A stretch of 64,000 bases of DNA. Source: Sphingomonas oryzagri (GTDB lineage: Bacteria > Pseudomonadota > Alphaproteobacteria > Sphingomonadales > Sphingomonadaceae). The notes under the pieces were generated by a model. The model was given only the letters and a program-made list of their open reading frames with translations, was not told the DNA's origin and did no database searches. The stretch covers positions 2,786,084-2,850,083 of the forward strand of contig NZ_JARYGZ010000001.1 in NCBI RefSeq assembly GCF_029906645.1, in the 5' to 3' direction. The position numbers and the translations under genes are program-made. This document shows, in pieces, positions 63,343 through 64,000 of this stretch (its first letter is position 1; each line of letters begins with the position of its first letter).

Positions 63343-63373
63343 CGTCACCCCGGGCTTGACCCGGGGTCCCGCT
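63343..63373. repeat. Left arm of an inverted repeat flanking the GIY-YIG gene
   Basis: A 31-bp segment starting CGTCACCCCGGGC and ending GGGGTCCCGCT. Its reverse complement matches 29 of 31 bases at 63696-63726. It is itself partly palindromic (CCCCGGGC..GACCCGGGG). Confidence 0.85.
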
Positions 63374-63390
63374 TCTTCTTCGTTTCGAAC

Positions 63391-63681
63391 ATGGACAGTG
63401 AACGACGCGGCGGCTGGGTCTACATCATGGCCGATCGCTATCGCGGCACGCTCTACGTGGGCGTGACGGCTGATCTTGCGTCACGAATTTTTCAGCACAA
63501 GAACACTGGCGGGTCCGACTTCTGCGCGCGATACGGCCTTACGCGTCTGGTGTGGGCCGAATACGGCGAAGATATCACCGCCTGCATCGCCCATGAGAAA
63601 CGCCTGAAACGCTGGCAGCGCGCATGGAAGATCGACCTGGTCGAGCGCGCCAACCCCGAATGGACCGACCTGTTCGCCTAG
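63391..63681 (+). CDS. Small GIY-YIG nuclease domain protein
   Basis: The 96-residue protein is a single GIY-YIG domain, family YhbQ/UPF0213. It has GWVYIMADRYRGTLYVGVT (the GIY..YIG equivalents, about residues 8-26), the catalytic Arg in ASRIFQHK (about residue 32), HEKRLKRWQRAWK with basic residues, and ANPEWTDL. A metal-binding Glu fits the LVWAEYGED segment or the later NPEW region. GIY-YIG proteins of this size are putative endonucleases of unknown biological role. It is flanked on both sides by a nearly perfect 31-bp inverted repeat, like a small mobile cassette. An alternative start is the internal ATG of YIMADR. Confidence 0.92.
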   Translation: MDSERRGGWVYIMADRYRGTLYVGVTADLASRIFQHKNTGGSDFCARYGLTRLVWAEYGEDITACIAHEKRLKRWQRAWKIDLVERANPEWTDLFA

Positions 63682-63695
63682 CTTGCCTGAAAAGC

Positions 63696-63726
63696 AGCGG
63701 GACCCCGGATCAAGTCCGGGGTGACG
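63696..63726. repeat. Right arm of the inverted repeat flanking the GIY-YIG gene
   Basis: A segment starting AGCGGGACCCCGG and ending CCGGGGTGACG, matching the reverse complement of 63343-63373 at 29 of 31 bases. It begins 15 bases after the GIY-YIG stop. Confidence 0.85.
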
Positions 63727-63796
63727 ACGTAGAGGAGTGGCCGCAAGTAGGACAATAGCCGCCAAATCCTCTGTGACTGCCTCACGCAACGAAAAA

Positions 63797-63822
63797 GGCG
63801 GCGCCCCTTGCGAGGCGCCGCC
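63797..63822 (-). terminator. Rho-independent terminator of typA
   Basis: GGCGGCGCC (63797-63805) and GGCGCCGCC (63814-63822) form a 9-bp stem with an 8-base loop. On the minus strand the stem is followed by TTTTTC, the T-run expected after typA. It lies 27 bases beyond the typA stop. Confidence 0.85.
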
Positions 63823-63849
63823 CTGTTCCTTCGCCGAAGCCCGCCCGAC

Positions 63850-64000
63850 TTACGCCGCGGCGCGCTTCGCGCGCTTGCGCTCGTTCGGATCGAGGTGGCG
63901 CTTGCGCAGACGGATCGTCTTGGGCGTGACCTCCACCAGCTCGTCGTCGTCGATATAGGCGATCGCCTGCTCCAGCGTCATCTTGCGCGGGGGCGTCAGA
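63850..64000 (-). CDS. typA: GTP-binding translation factor TypA/BipA, C-terminal end (gene runs off the right edge)
   Basis: The minus strand from the window edge reads ...[25 protein letters not shown].. and ends KRAKRAAA followed by TAA (63850-63852). This is the last 49 residues of TypA/BipA, a ribosome-binding GTPase for 50S assembly and stress growth. The [12 protein letters not shown] and [15 protein letters not shown] runs are the family's C-terminal domain end. The GTPase domains lie outside the window. A terminator lies 27 bases downstream. Confidence 0.95.
   Translation of the reverse strand, partial: LTPPRKMTLEQAIAYIDDDELVEVTPKTIRLRKRHLDPNERKRAKRAAA

Noticed and set aside
63797-63822. 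Considered as part of the GIY-YIG flanking element
   Set aside because: The stem differs in sequence from the 31-bp arms and has a T-run for typA, so it is a typA terminator.

Overview
The window looks like a chromosomal segment of a high-GC alphaproteobacterium, most likely order Sphingomonadales (Sphingomonas-like). This rests on the gene neighbourhoods (a large hopanoid cluster, pnp-rpsO-truB, a Complex I NDUFS4-like subunit beside hrpB, FadNA-type beta-oxidation genes), the many ATGA/GTGA gene overlaps, and several families of palindromic intergenic repeats. I see no rRNA, tRNA, CRISPR array, transposase or prophage. About 57 protein genes are supported. Both ends are cut: a glutathione S-transferase N-terminus on the left and the TypA/BipA C-terminus on the right.

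Region by region: 0-10 kb holds housekeeping and transport genes (sugar porter, DEAD-box helicase, YaiI/YqxD, MATE pump, TonB-dependent receptor, MFS pump, two-domain VOC protein). 10-14 kb is the pnp, rpsO, truB block. 14-18 kb has mscL, a LemA/TPM/TPM/Nudix run and a Complex I assembly subunit. 18-22 kb has hrpB, a long-chain polyprenyl diphosphate synthase and a small chorismate mutase. 22.3-26.7 kb is a compact phosphorelay: single REC, hybrid CHASE3-PAS-kinase-REC-REC, NarL-type regulator and REC-HPt. 26.8-32 kb is an archaic (Csu-like) chaperone-usher pilus operon: two spore-coat-U pilins, chaperone, usher and a two-domain tip protein. A four-copy GGTCTA array with 22-23 bp spacing lies upstream.

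32-51.4 kb is a nearly complete hopanoid (bacterial triterpenoid) gene cluster. hpnC, hpnD and hpnE make squalene, and shc cyclises it. hpnH and hpnG add and trim the adenosyl-derived side chain. hpnI, hpnK and hpnJ build the aminosugar/cyclitol ether head group. hpnA and hpnB are sugar/epimerase-type accessory genes. hpnL, hpnM and hpnN are transport or trafficking genes. ispH, which makes the C5 precursors, sits directly in front of hpnH. Two genes are tied to the cluster by position but have no assigned hopanoid role: a DUF2141 protein 12 bp upstream of hpnN, and a 295-residue protein between hpnK and hpnL with a canonical E / ExxH / E / ExxH di-iron pattern. The latter is the best candidate here for an undescribed hopanoid-modifying or hopanoid-linked function. 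hpnO and hpnP are not in the window.

51.7-61.5 kb is a fatty-acid uptake and beta-oxidation block: acyl-CoA dehydrogenase, FadN-like bifunctional enzyme, thiolase, DUF2147, FadL, FadD and a MerR regulator. 61.5-64 kb has a ClC-type channel with atypical ion-pathway motifs, a GIY-YIG nuclease gene bracketed by a 31-bp inverted repeat, and the end of typA. Palindromic repeats have also entered coding sequence: one adds about 34 in-frame residues to TruB, and another lies between the start codon and the signal peptide of the first TPM protein.
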